Origin: Oscillospiraceae bacterium
GTDB lineage: Bacteria > Bacillota > Clostridia > Oscillospirales > Ruminococcaceae
Direction of reading: 5' to 3'
Length of the DNA stretch: 42,076 nt
Assembly: GCA_902362965.1 (NCBI GenBank)
Contig: CABIYQ010000002.1
Location: 1,723 to 43,798, forward strand
Part shown: positions 32,836 through 41,619 of the stretch, piece after piece
Position numbering within the stretch: the first letter of the stretch is position 1
Layout: the number at the start of each line of letters is the position of its first letter
Notes under the pieces: generated by a model
The model's database searches: none
What the model saw: the letters and a program-made list of their open reading frames with translations, nothing else
What the model was told of the DNA's origin: nothing
Program-made: the position numbers and the translations under genes

Positions 32836-32864
32836 AATTTAACACTATTATGCTCAATTGTCAA
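32836..32864 (-). promoter_or_regulatory. Promoter of the hrcA operon
   Basis: Minus-strand perfect TTGACA (32864-32859) and TAAATT (32841-32836), 17-base spacer, next to CIRCE. Confidence 0.75.
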
Positions 32865-33001
32865 GGGGTTTATGCATTTTCATCACAATGCACAAAAATC
32901 GGCTGTAAAAGCCAACCTGAAATGTGGAATTTTTGCCTGAATCAAATAACTGCACCAATATTACTCGAGTGTGAATTTTAGATGTAACATTTTACTTTTT
33001 T

Positions 33002-33982
33002 TCAAAAATGTAAGGGAGGTAAAATTCTTGCTTCGCCGGAATTGAGAGTTTCCTCAGTGCCGTCGTCATAGCGGACGATTAGTCCGGCATTATCGCTTAT
33101 ACCGATTGCAAGGGCGGTTTTTTCACTGCCGAGCTTGGAAACTGACACTCTTTGTCCTATAATAAATGAGCGTTTTCGGTAATTTTCCAGAAAGGAAGTA
33201 TCTGAAAGATTTTTTGTCAGTATATCTATATTTTTCAGTATTTCAGCAATAATTTCAGCTCTTGACGGAGCTTTTCCGGTTTCGTCTTCAATTGATGTAG
33301 CAACATTCATAAGTTCTTCCGGAAAAATATTTTTAATGGATTTTACATTGATTCCGATTCCTACTACTGCATATTCCGGCTGTCCGGTTTCAAAGTTTAC
33401 CGAAGCTTCGGTTAAAATACCGCAGATTTTTTTACCGTTTAAAAACAGGTCGTTTACCCATTTGATTTTTACGTCTGTGCCGCACACCTTGTCGATTGCC
33501 TGTGCCGCAGCGACTGCCGCACAGGAGGTTATCAGCTGACAGGTTTCCATATCGGTTTCAGGGCGTAGAATAATACTGAGATAAATACTTGTTCCATGAG
33601 GAGAACAAAAACTTCTTCCCATCCTTCCTTTACCGGCAGTCTGACAGTCTGCAATTACTGCTGTTGCATTTTTTGCTCCTTTTCTTGCTAGATCCTTTGC
33701 GTAGTTGTTTGTAGAATCTGTTTCATCAAGTACGATTATTTCTCTGTCATCAGTTTTATCCAGAAAGCTTTTTATAATTTCACGGTTTAAAATATCTCCG
33801 GTGCTTTTTAAAATGTAGCCCTTGTTGTTGATTGCCTGTATATCAAAGCCTTCTTCCTGAAGCTGTTTAACCGCTTTCCATACCGAATTTCTTCCTACAC
33901 CCAGTTTTTGCGCAAGTGTTTCTCCGGAAATATAATCGTCTGAATTAAGAAGCTCTTCCATTACCTTTTCTTTAGTGGACAT
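33002..33982 (-). CDS. birA: Biotin-protein ligase / biotin repressor
   Basis: A 326-residue bifunctional BirA. Start ATG 33982 has AAAGGG eight bases upstream; the GTG at 33991 overlaps that site. An N-terminal winged helix (about 1-60; SGETLAQKLGVGRNSVWKAV) is followed by the ligase domain (about 85-260) with DETDSTNNYAKDLA, AGKGRMGRSF (biotinyl-AMP loop), KWVNDLFLNGKKICGIL, and a C-terminal SH3-like cap. It attaches biotin to acetyl-CoA or pyruvate carboxylase and, with its DNA-binding domain, should repress biotin genes when biotin is plentiful. No biotin genes lie nearby. Confidence 0.96.
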   Translation of the reverse strand: MSTKEKVMEELLNSDDYISGETLAQKLGVGRNSVWKAVKQLQEEGFDIQAINNKGYILKSTGDILNREIIKSFLDKTDDREIIVLDETDSTNNYAKDLARKGAKNATAVIADCQTAGKGRMGRSFCSPHGTSIYLSIILRPETDMETCQLITSCAAVAAAQAIDKVCGTDVKIKWVNDLFLNGKKICGILTEASVNFETGQPEYAVVGIGINVKSIKNIFPEELMNVATSIEDETGKAPSRAEIIAEILKNIDILTKNLSDTSFLENYRKRSFIIGQRVSVSKLGSEKTALAIGISDNAGLIVRYDDGTEETLNSGEARILPPLHF

Positions 33983-34018
33983 TTCAGTCACCCTTTCTTA
34001 AGTTTATTCATATTATAA

Positions 34019-34047
34019 ATAATAACATATAAACCCGATTTTAACAA
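34019..34047 (-). promoter_or_regulatory. Promoter of birA
   Basis: Minus-strand TTGTTA (34047-34042) and TATTAT (34024-34019), 17-base spacer, about 37 bases before the start and divergent from the neighbour. Confidence 0.5.
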
Positions 34048-34061
34048 GGGAGGAAATAAAA

Positions 34062-34682
34062 GTGACTGAGGATATGCTCCTTGTTCTGGCTATGTCAACC
34101 GACGCATTTTTCGCCGCACTTTCTTACAGTACCGGAAAAATAAAAATACCTGCCGTTTCCGCCTTTGTGATCAGTATTATAAGCTCGGCGGTTCTTACGG
34201 CTTCAATGCTGATATCAGCTGCTGCCGGAGCGTTTATTCCCGAAAGCTTCTGCCGTACCGCAGGGGCGGTACTTTTAGGCATAATAGGCATTACCGGCTT
34301 TTGTCAGAACGGTCTTAAATCCATTTTAAGAAAACATAAGGGAAATGGGAAGGTATCCTTTAGTTGTTTCAATATCGGATTTGTCATAAGCGTATATTTA
34401 GATGAAACCAAAGCAGACGCAGACCGTTCTAAAATATTGTCTCCCAAAGAAGCCGTGGCTCTTGCTCTGGCATTGTCAGTGGATTCCGTATCCGGCGGAC
34501 TGGGTGCGGGACTTTCCGGTGCAAATATATTAAGAGTGTGTCTACTAAGCTTTATATTCGGATTAATGGCAGTAGCCGCCGGCGGAAAGCTCGGCGAAGG
34601 ACTGAGCAAAAAAGGGCCAGATCTTTCCTGGGTTTCAGGTGTATTTCTTATAGTGTTGGCGGCATATAAGTTAATAGGATAA
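34062..34682 (+). CDS. MntP/YtaF-like membrane protein
   Basis: A 206-residue protein with six membrane helices in two mirrored halves, each with a membrane Asp: STDAFFAALSY (about 12-22) and LSVDSVSGGLGAG (about 145-157). That is the pattern of MntP manganese exporters and of YtaF, a sporulation membrane protein of the same superfamily. Length fits YtaF (about 210) better than MntP (about 190). GTG 34062 follows AGGGAGG. The central loop (about 85-130) is longer and Lys/Asp-rich. It could export Mn2+ or serve in spore formation; sequence cannot separate these. Divergent from birA. Confidence 0.82.
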   Translation: MTEDMLLVLAMSTDAFFAALSYSTGKIKIPAVSAFVISIISSAVLTASMLISAAAGAFIPESFCRTAGAVLLGIIGITGFCQNGLKSILRKHKGNGKVSFSCFNIGFVISVYLDETKADADRSKILSPKEAVALALALSVDSVSGGLGAGLSGANILRVCLLSFIFGLMAVAAGGKLGEGLSKKGPDLSWVSGVFLIVLAAYKLIG

Positions 34683-34747
34683 AATTGTTAAATTATAAAG
34701 GTATTAGCATAAATTATTACAAATTTAGTATAAAAGTTTTCCGTCTA

Positions 34748-34776
34748 TTGACTATCAGGACGTATTTTGCTATAAT
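34748..34776 (+). promoter_or_regulatory. Promoter of the sugar transferase unit
   Basis: TTGACT (34748-34753) and a perfect TATAAT (34771-34776), 17-base spacer, with a leader of about 58 bases. Confidence 0.82.
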
Positions 34777-34841
34777 GATATAAATGTAAGTGCAGCTGAT
34801 TGCTTGCTTATAATCTTTGAATATTAAAGTGAGTTTTTCTG

Positions 34842-36188
34842 ATGAAGAATAATGAACAGTATAAAAAAATAGTATCATTCTTTTCAAGTTTGATTTTACT
34901 TGCCGCTTTGGCGGCGGATTTTATGTATATATGGTACGAATATTACAGTGATGCGATAGTTCTTCCGTTTTACAGACGCGGAAACTGGGTGGTAATTCTT
35001 ATCTATGTAATCCTTACCATGATTTTTTTCAAGGCTTACGGCGGTCTTACAATGGGATATCTGAAGCGGACGGATATGCTCTATTCACAGGCGATTTCCA
35101 TGGTAGCGGTCAATATAATCACTTATTTTCAGATAAGCGCTATCGGACGTGACTTTATGAAGGTTTTTCCTATGTTTATAATGACGGCTACCGATTTAAT
35201 AATTATTGCACTGTGGATAGCTGCCAACAATAAAATATACTTAAAGCTTTATCCTCCAAGGAAGCTTATAATAATATACGGCAGCCGCAATGCGGAAACG
35301 CTTACCAATAAAATGAGCAGGCGTGAAGATAAATATATGATCTGTGAATCCATTAACATTCATGAAGATATGGATAAAATAAAAAGTGAAATACTGAGAT
35401 TTGACGGAGCTATTATCTGTGATATAACCGGTCAGACAAGAAACGATATTATAAAGTATTGTTTTGAAAATTCAAAGCGAATATATATTTCTCCGAAAAT
35501 TTCCGATATTATTATCAGGGGAGGTACTGATATAAATCTTTTTGACTCTCCGCTGCTGCTGTGCAGAAACAGTGGACTTTCCTTTGAACAGCGTCTTTTT
35601 AAGCGTATTTTTGATATTGTGGTATCAGTAATAGGTCTGATTATTCTGTCTCCGTTTATGCTTATAATTGCAGCTGCAATAAAAATCGACGACGGCGGAA
35701 GTATAATTTACAAGCAGAAAAGACTTACCATTAACGGAAAGGAATTTTTTGTATATAAATTCAGAAGCATGATACCTAATGCCGAAAAAAACGGAGTGCC
35801 TCAGCTGGCGACCGGTTCGGATTCAAGGATCACAAGAGTAGGAAAATTTTTGAGAAAATGCAGGCTGGACGAGCTTCCGCAGCTTTTCAATATAATCAAA
35901 GGGGATATGTCCGTAGTAGGACCAAGACCGGAACGTCCGGAGCTTACTGAAAAATACGAAAGAGAAATGCCGGAATTCAAATTCCGTTTAAAAGTAAAGG
36001 CGGGACTTACAGGATATGCACAGGTAACCGGCGTTTATGATACGACTCCTTATGACAAACTGAAAATGGATCTTATGTACATTGAACGCTATTCAATGGT
36101 TATGGATCTGCGGATAATTCTTATGACCATAAAAACAATGATATCTCCCGGAGAAATGAATTCCGAGGCGGATAAAGAAAAATATTAA
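34842..36188 (+). CDS. Polyprenyl-phosphate sugar-1-phosphate transferase (WcaJ/CpsE type)
   Basis: A 448-residue initiating enzyme for exopolysaccharide or surface glycan. Four N-terminal membrane helices (to about 130), a Rossmann-like CoA_binding-type domain (about 140-235), one more helix (about 258-280), and the catalytic Bac_transf domain (about 255-440) with KQKRLTINGKEFFVYKFRSM, RVGKFLRKCRLDELPQLFNI, KGDMSVVGPRPERPE and GLTGYAQVTG. It moves a sugar phosphate onto undecaprenyl phosphate at the inner membrane face. Start ATG 34842. No further glycosyltransferases follow; its only companion is the gene at 36203. Confidence 0.93.
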   Translation: MKNNEQYKKIVSFFSSLILLAALAADFMYIWYEYYSDAIVLPFYRRGNWVVILIYVILTMIFFKAYGGLTMGYLKRTDMLYSQAISMVAVNIITYFQISAIGRDFMKVFPMFIMTATDLIIIALWIAANNKIYLKLYPPRKLIIIYGSRNAETLTNKMSRREDKYMICESINIHEDMDKIKSEILRFDGAIICDITGQTRNDIIKYCFENSKRIYISPKISDIIIRGGTDINLFDSPLLLCRNSGLSFEQRLFKRIFDIVVSVIGLIILSPFMLIIAAAIKIDDGGSIIYKQKRLTINGKEFFVYKFRSMIPNAEKNGVPQLATGSDSRITRVGKFLRKCRLDELPQLFNIIKGDMSVVGPRPERPELTEKYEREMPEFKFRLKVKAGLTGYAQVTGVYDTTPYDKLKMDLMYIERYSMVMDLRIILMTIKTMISPGEMNSEADKEKY

Positions 36189-36202
36189 AGCGGTGAATTG
36201 AT

Positions 36203-37756
36203 TTGAAGAAACTGGAGAACAACATAGAAAATCTTATTAATGCCGAACCTGCATATAATGAATCTGAATCGGAAAACGATTCCGGATTTGTAAAGAAAAT
36301 GAGCAGGAAAAAGGGCGGCAATGCACTAGGCGAATTTGGAGCAAGACAGAATGAACTTAATTTTCAGCTGATTCAGACAGTATCCGATTTGAAGGAATAC
36401 TGCCGTGAGCTTGAGGAGCGTCTGGAAAAAGAAACCGATGCCCGACATAAAACGGCGGCGGTTCTTTCTGCAATGAAAAAGGAACTTGATTCAGTGCGCC
36501 TGCGGTCTACGCTGAATTCCAATCAGATAGAAAAAATGGACGGCGGTCTGGGAAAATATACGGAGAAGCTGGAAAATTACGCCTTGAGTATTTCTCCCGG
36601 CGCAAGGCTTGCGGATTGTCCGAAAGGCTGCAAGGAGGCGGATATTTCCAACTGTATAGGGTATTATGAAAAAATAGAAACGGCAAGAAATTCTGTCGGA
36701 CTGTCCGAAAATACCGAGCTTGAAAAATTTTTGTATAACGCATTAAGCCGTGAATTTTCCGCAATGAGCGCTTTTGACAAGGTTGTAATTGATTTTTACG
36801 GGGAAGACAGATATGCGGCTGTATTGTACGGTAATCTCAGCAGAAACTCAATTTATAAAATAAATCGTATGGAAGACAATTGCGAACCGCAGGGAAATTT
36901 CAGCATTATCTGTACCGAAAACCTTCAGATACCCAAAAAACTGGCGCTGAAATCAGCTGTAATTATTGTAACAGGCAACGAACCGTTTGAGAATATATCT
37001 GATGAAGAACTTGAAAATCTTAAGTTTCTCAACGACTGTGGGCTTCATACCTATATCACCCTGTCAGACAGTACCTATAGAAGTTTTGTTCAAAAAGGAT
37101 TCCGCTGCGTATCCCTCATTTCGGCTGACAAGCTTATGAGCGGAAAAATCGTCAGAACGATTGAAAAGAGTATGGAAACGTCAGTACCGTCCGGTGCGGT
37201 TACTTTCAGTCAGTTAAATCATGTTCTTGAAGCTTCCGGAAAGAAATTTACAGACGTCTCTGAAGAAACAGCAGGCACTGAAGCCTTACTCAGATCCCGT
37301 GAATATCCTTATAACTGTTTGAGCATAATGGAAAAAACGGCGGTCAATGCAGCAGAAAATTACTACTTTTCAGGCAAAAATATAAACAGATGCCGTATAA
37401 GCGATACGCATGAAGGCATATTTGACGTCATCAACGGCTTGAATTATGTGAATCACCTTGATTACAGCCACCGCAAAAAAATATATGCCCGTGTTAAAAC
37501 CATGCTGGAAACAGATGGTCTGTTTATTATCAATGGTTTTGATTCTGTAATCGGAATAAAGCTTCGTGCAATTAACGGTTGGAATGAATATCCGGTTTAT
37601 GAAGCGCTCTGGACTAGAGAACAGCTTATATCAGAGCTTGAGGACAACGGTTTTAAAATTAAGTTTCTTATTCCGGCAGGAACAGGTATTTTTGACATGC
37701 TCCCGCCTAAATATAGAAAAAGTCCTGCGGAATGGATTATCGGCGTCACGGTTTAG
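36203..37756 (+). CDS. Coiled-coil protein with methyltransferase-like C-terminus
   Basis: A 517-residue protein from TTG 36203 (AAGCGGTGA upstream), 14 bases after the sugar transferase. Residues 45-125 form a long coiled coil (LIQTVSDLKEYCRELEERLE). The middle 200 residues are unrecognised. The C-terminal part (about 395-505) reads like the second half of a class I SAM methyltransferase: IFDVINGLNYVNHLDYSHRK, then MLETDGLFIINGF, where IFDVI stands at the acidic strand 4 and DGLFIINGF at strand 5; the glycine loop of strand 1 is not evident. It may modify or measure a glycan, like coiled-coil-bearing chain terminators (WbdD type). That comparison is inference. Confidence 0.6.
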   Translation: MKKLENNIENLINAEPAYNESESENDSGFVKKMSRKKGGNALGEFGARQNELNFQLIQTVSDLKEYCRELEERLEKETDARHKTAAVLSAMKKELDSVRLRSTLNSNQIEKMDGGLGKYTEKLENYALSISPGARLADCPKGCKEADISNCIGYYEKIETARNSVGLSENTELEKFLYNALSREFSAMSAFDKVVIDFYGEDRYAAVLYGNLSRNSIYKINRMEDNCEPQGNFSIICTENLQIPKKLALKSAVIIVTGNEPFENISDEELENLKFLNDCGLHTYITLSDSTYRSFVQKGFRCVSLISADKLMSGKIVRTIEKSMETSVPSGAVTFSQLNHVLEASGKKFTDVSEETAGTEALLRSREYPYNCLSIMEKTAVNAAENYYFSGKNINRCRISDTHEGIFDVINGLNYVNHLDYSHRKKIYARVKTMLETDGLFIINGFDSVIGIKLRAINGWNEYPVYEALWTREQLISELEDNGFKIKFLIPAGTGIFDMLPPKYRKSPAEWIIGVTV

Positions 37757-37810
37757 CCGTTGCTGAAAATGGAATTATGAGGAAAATGCGATTTTTTCAG
37801 GAGGATTTAA

Positions 37811-39232
37811 ATGAGAAAAACAAAAATTGTTTGTACGATCGGTCCGGTAACACAAAGTGAGGAAATGATAAAAAAGCTTATGGAGCATGGTATGGATGTT
37901 GCCAGATTCAACTTTTCTCACGGAAGCTACGAGTACCATAAGGATTGCATTGAAAAGGTAAGAAAAGTTGCGTCTGAACTGAATCTTCCCGTTGCTGCAA
38001 TGATGGATACCAAGGGACCGGAAGTAAGACTGGGCAGATTTGTTGACGACAAGCCTGTAGAAATTAAAAACGGCGATATTTATACGCTGACTACCGAAGA
38101 TTGTCTCTGTACAGATAAGGTAGGCAGTATTACGTTTAAAAAGCTGCCTGCCGATGTTTCAGTGGGCACAAGAATACTTATAAACGACGGCGTTATTGAA
38201 CTTCTTGCAGAAAAAGTTACTGCTACAGAAATCGAATGCCGTGTAATTCACGGAGGCAAGCTTTCAAATAACAAAGGTATCAACGTTCCCGGAGTAAAGC
38301 TTTCTATGCCGTATCTCAGCGATGCCGATATGAACGATCTGGAATTCGCCGCAAAAATGAAGTATGATTTTATTGCCGCAAGCTTTGTCAGAACTGCCGC
38401 TGATATAAATTACCTGAGAAAATATACACAGAGTCTCGGTTGGTTTGACGTTAGAATCATAGCAAAAATCGAGAATCTTGAGGGTGTTGAAAATATAGAC
38501 GAAATCCTTGAAGCTGCTGACGGTATAATGGTAGCAAGAGGAGATATGGGTGTTGAAATACCTTTTGAACAGATCCCTGCTATACAGAAAGAACTGATTC
38601 ATAAGGGTTATAATGCCGGTAAACAGGTTATAACTGCAACTCAGATGCTGGAATCTATGATTTCAAATCCTCGTCCTACACGTGCCGAAATTACAGATGT
38701 GGCAAACGCTATTTATGACGGTACGAGCGCTATTATGCTTTCAGGTGAAACGGCGGCAGGCGAATATCCTATAGAAGCGGTAAGTACTATGGCTCTGATC
38801 GCAGAAACTACGGAGTATAATATTGATTATAAATCAAGGTTTCATAAAAGAGGTACTGACAGCAATCCTAATATTGCAAATGCCATATCTCACGCATGTG
38901 TTACAACTGCTCACGATTTAGACGTGAAGGCTATCATTACAGTAACCAAAGGCGGAAGCACAGCAAGACTTATTTCTAAGTATCGTCCGCTTTGTCCGAT
39001 TATAAGCTGTACTACAGATGAGGTAGTATGCCGTCAGATGAATATGTCATGGGGGGTTACTCCGATTATAATCAATGAGGAAACCAGTACCGATGAGCTG
39101 TTTGAGCATGCTGTGGACGCAGCTAAGAAGTATGGCTATGTGGAACAGGGGGATAGAGTAGTTATTACTGCCGGTGTTCCTCTGGGAATTTCGGGGACAA
39201 CTAATCTTATGAAGGTAGATACGGTTAAATGA
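37811..39232 (+). CDS. pyk: Pyruvate kinase
   Basis: A 473-residue glycolytic enzyme turning PEP and ADP into pyruvate and ATP. It starts MRKTKIVCTIGP behind AGGAGG. Motifs: RFNFSHGSYEYH, MDTKGPEVRLG, the catalytic Lys in IIAKIENLEG, ARGDMGVEIPFEQIPAIQKE (metal-binding Glu/Asp) and TQMLESM; then the C-terminal allosteric domain. It ends like E. coli PykF and lacks the extra PEP-utiliser-like domain of Bacillus Pyk. It follows the glycan pair by 54 bases; whether co-transcribed is unclear. Confidence 0.97.
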   Translation: MRKTKIVCTIGPVTQSEEMIKKLMEHGMDVARFNFSHGSYEYHKDCIEKVRKVASELNLPVAAMMDTKGPEVRLGRFVDDKPVEIKNGDIYTLTTEDCLCTDKVGSITFKKLPADVSVGTRILINDGVIELLAEKVTATEIECRVIHGGKLSNNKGINVPGVKLSMPYLSDADMNDLEFAAKMKYDFIAASFVRTAADINYLRKYTQSLGWFDVRIIAKIENLEGVENIDEILEAADGIMVARGDMGVEIPFEQIPAIQKELIHKGYNAGKQVITATQMLESMISNPRPTRAEITDVANAIYDGTSAIMLSGETAAGEYPIEAVSTMALIAETTEYNIDYKSRFHKRGTDSNPNIANAISHACVTTAHDLDVKAIITVTKGGSTARLISKYRPLCPIISCTTDEVVCRQMNMSWGVTPIIINEETSTDELFEHAVDAAKKYGYVEQGDRVVITAGVPLGISGTTNLMKVDTVK

Positions 39233-39253
39233 TTCTGGAAGCATGTTTTAAGC

Positions 39254-39282
39254 TTGACATGTCAGTCTACGCATGATATAAT
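39254..39282 (+). promoter_or_regulatory. Promoter of the pnuC-type gene
   Basis: Perfect TTGACA (39254-39259) and TATAAT (39277-39282), 17-base spacer, starting a leader of about 108 bases. Confidence 0.88.
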
Positions 39283-39289
39283 AAGTAAA

Positions 39290-39384
39290 ATTAAATACTG
39301 CCACCGGGCAGATAGAATGCAAAAAGCATTCGTCGGCGTATCGTTAGGTCTTAGAAGATACGTTTGGCGGATGCTTATTTTTTG
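39290..39384 (+). promoter_or_regulatory. Candidate riboswitch/attenuator in the pnuC leader
   Basis: The leader holds a hairpin CTGCC-ACCG-GGCAG (39298-39311), a second hairpin GAATGC (39315-39320) with GCATTC (39326-39331), and a larger terminator: GCATTCGTC (39326-39334) pairs with GGCGGATGC (39366-39374, two G-U), with an inner CGTATC/GATACG stem (39337-39342 and 39357-39362), followed by TTATTTTTT (39375-39383). GCATTC is shared by the small hairpin and the terminator, so only one can form: an antiterminator/terminator switch. Transporters of NAD precursors are often riboswitch-controlled; I could not match a known class by eye. GGAGG (39384-39388) follows the switch. Confidence 0.65.
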
Positions 39385-39397
39385 GAGGTTTTATACT

Positions 39398-40102
39398 ATG
39401 AAATTCAAAAATCCTTTTATTGGTTTGACGAAATTTGAATGGTGTTTATGGACCATATCTGTGGTTGTCGTTACAGGTTCATTTGTACTGTCAGGTTCGT
39501 CTGATATATTAACGATTATAGCTTCACTAATTGGTGTTACAGCTCTTATTTTCGTTGCTAAGGGGTATGTTTTTGGACAGATTTTAACAGTAATTTTTGC
39601 GGTTTTTTACGGTATTATATCGTTTTATTTTAAGTATTACGGAGAAATGATAACATATATTTGCATGACGTCTCCTATAGCAGTTTTTTCAATAATTACA
39701 TGGATCAGGCATCCTTTTCAGAAGTCTTCTGAGGTAGAAGTAAATAAACTTAGCCGAAGGCAAATATATATTTTAATTGTATCTGTTATAGCTGTTACGG
39801 TTATTTTTTATTTTATACTGAAATATCTTGGAAATGCAAATTTGCTTTTCAGTACTGTATCTGTTGCCACAAGCTTTATTGCGTCTTATCTTACTCTTTT
39901 TCGCAGTCCGTTTTACGCTATAGGCTATGCTGCGAATGATATTGTATTAATAGTTTTGTGGATTCTTGCCGCTGCTGAAAACATTTCATACTTACCAATG
40001 GTCATATGCTTTGCAATGTTTTTGGTCAATGATTTATACGGATTTGTTAATTGGAGAAGAATGAAACAAAGACAGGAAAGCACATTTATCAGTAATGTAT
40101 AA
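39398..40102 (+). CDS. PnuC-family vitamin transporter (nicotinamide riboside-type)
   Basis: A 234-residue membrane protein with about seven helices. ATG 39398 has GGAGG ten bases upstream; the longer frame from 39254 would translate the promoter and leader. The family pattern includes paired aromatic helices (YGIISFYFKYYGEMITY), RHPF in the central loop and ANDIVLIVLWILAA near residue 180, with NDLYGFVNWRRMK at the end as in PnuC proteins. PnuC proteins take up nicotinamide riboside by facilitated diffusion, trapped by NadR kinase inside; relatives carry thiamine or riboflavin. The leader switch points to control by a cofactor. Substrate is inferred. Confidence 0.88.
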   Translation: MKFKNPFIGLTKFEWCLWTISVVVVTGSFVLSGSSDILTIIASLIGVTALIFVAKGYVFGQILTVIFAVFYGIISFYFKYYGEMITYICMTSPIAVFSIITWIRHPFQKSSEVEVNKLSRRQIYILIVSVIAVTVIFYFILKYLGNANLLFSTVSVATSFIASYLTLFRSPFYAIGYAANDIVLIVLWILAAAENISYLPMVICFAMFLVNDLYGFVNWRRMKQRQESTFISNV

Positions 40103-40109
40103 AGAAAAA

Positions 40110-40135
40110 AGCCGGATTAAACCGGCTTATATTAG
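40110..40135. terminator. Bidirectional terminator between pnuC and lysC
   Basis: AAGCCGG (40110-40116) and CCGGCTT (40123-40129), 7-bp stem, with an A run before it that becomes TTTTTTC on the minus strand: a good minus-strand terminator for lysC and serviceable for pnuC. Confidence 0.8.
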
Positions 40136-41464
40136 TTATTCAGCTGAATTAATAAACATTTCATAAATTTTTCTGATTGCTTCTTCAAAGTCTGATTCAC
40201 CGATAGCAATGATTACATTTAACTCACTTGATCCCTGATCAATCATTTTAACGTTTATCCTAGCGTGTGCCATTGAAGCGAAAATTCTTGCGGCAGTACC
40301 ACGGGTACGGATCATTCCTCGTCCCACTACTGCCAGAATAGCAATACCCTTTTCAAGTTCAATATGGTCAGGAGCAACAGCTTTTCTTATTTGTGCGATA
40401 ACCTCGTCTTCCTTGCCTTCGATCTGTCCGTAAGGGAAGATAAGAGAAAGTGTATCAATACCGGACGGCATATGCTCAATTGATATACCGTTTTTTTCGA
40501 GTACTTCCAAAACCTTTCGGCAGAAACCAAGTTCACTGTTCATCATTGCTTTTTCAATATTTATAGCGGCAAAGCCTTTTTTGCCTGCAATACCGGTTAT
40601 AGTGTACTTATTGAATTCGTCTTCAGAGACTTCGGAAACAATCATAGTACCCGGATCTTCCGGAACATTAGTGTTTTTGATATTTATCGGGATACCCGCC
40701 GCTCTTACAGGGAAGATAGCGTCCTCATGCAGAACGGTAGCGCCCATATATGCAAGCTCACGCAGTTCCTTGTATGTTATGACATTTATAGCCTTCGGAT
40801 TTTCTACGATTCTAGGATCTGCTACAAGAAATCCTGAAACGTCAGTCCAGTTTTCATAAACGTCCGCTTTTACTGCACTTGCAATAATTGAACCGGTAAC
40901 GTCGGAACCGCCTCTTGAAAATGTTCTTACAACGCCGTTTACATCAGCACCGTAAAAGCCCGGGATAACTGCTCTTTCAACATTTTTCAGTCGGTCTCTC
41001 AGCTTAGGCTGTGTTTTTTCATTGTTGAAAGAACCGTCCTCATTGAATACAATGACAGTTGCAGCGTCAATAAATTCGTATCCCAGAAGTGCGGCAATAA
41101 CAATACCGTTTAAGTACTCTCCTCGGCTTGCGGCATATTCACTGCCAGCTTTAGCGGAAATATTTTTCTTTATTTCAGCAAATTCATTGTCAATTGAAAG
41201 ATCGAGTCCGAGATCGCTGATAATACCGTTGTATCTTTCGGCAATTGCGCCGAACGCATTATCTATACTTTTATTTTCCATTGCAAGACTATTGCAGTTA
41301 TACAGCATATCCGTTACTTTTATATCATCAGAAAAACGCTTGCCCGGTGCAGACGGTACAACATATCTGCGTTTTTCATCACTTTTTATAATATCGGCAG
41401 CCTTAGTGATCTGTTTTGCGTCAGCCAGACTGCTTCCACCGAATTTTACAACTTTAACATTCAT
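40136..41464 (-). CDS. lysC: Aspartate kinase
   Basis: A 442-residue enzyme phosphorylating aspartate, the first step to lysine, threonine, methionine and diaminopimelate. Start ATG 41464 (MNVKVVKFGGSSLADA) has AGAGGAG nine bases upstream; the 12-residue longer frame does not. Motifs: VKFGGSS, the RGEYLNG substrate loop, TFSRGGSDVTGSI and VYENWTDVSG. Two ACT domains (about 300-440) give feedback control by amino acids. Single-gene unit with its own promoter. It could supply the same methionine pathway as metF/metH. No lysine riboswitch is seen upstream. Confidence 0.95.
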   Translation of the reverse strand: MNVKVVKFGGSSLADAKQITKAADIIKSDEKRRYVVPSAPGKRFSDDIKVTDMLYNCNSLAMENKSIDNAFGAIAERYNGIISDLGLDLSIDNEFAEIKKNISAKAGSEYAASRGEYLNGIVIAALLGYEFIDAATVIVFNEDGSFNNEKTQPKLRDRLKNVERAVIPGFYGADVNGVVRTFSRGGSDVTGSIIASAVKADVYENWTDVSGFLVADPRIVENPKAINVITYKELRELAYMGATVLHEDAIFPVRAAGIPINIKNTNVPEDPGTMIVSEVSEDEFNKYTITGIAGKKGFAAINIEKAMMNSELGFCRKVLEVLEKNGISIEHMPSGIDTLSLIFPYGQIEGKEDEVIAQIRKAVAPDHIELEKGIAILAVVGRGMIRTRGTAARIFASMAHARINVKMIDQGSSELNVIIAIGESDFEEAIRKIYEMFINSAE

Positions 41465-41509
41465 ACTGTTATTCTCCTCTTGATTTTTTACCGTAATCAC
41501 ATATTTAAT

Positions 41510-41538
41510 AGTATATGGTATTTTGTAAGAAAAATCAA
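41510..41538 (-). promoter_or_regulatory. Promoter of the aspartokinase gene
   Basis: Minus-strand TTGATT (41538-41533) and TATACT (41515-41510), 17-base spacer, 45 bases before the start. Confidence 0.75.
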
Positions 41539-41619
41539 GTGTAATTAATTACAAAATATTGTAAGTTTATCGGTGTTCTTTTGTCGAATACGCTTGTACG
41601 TCTGTGAAAGACACTTACT

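Noticed and set aside
39254..39397. Long N-terminal extension of the PnuC protein
   Set aside because: The bases hold a consensus promoter and a structured leader; ATG 39398 has GGAGG ten bases upstream.
41465..41540. Lysine riboswitch before aspartokinase
   Set aside because: The predicted leader is about 45 bases, far too short for the roughly 170-base lysine aptamer.
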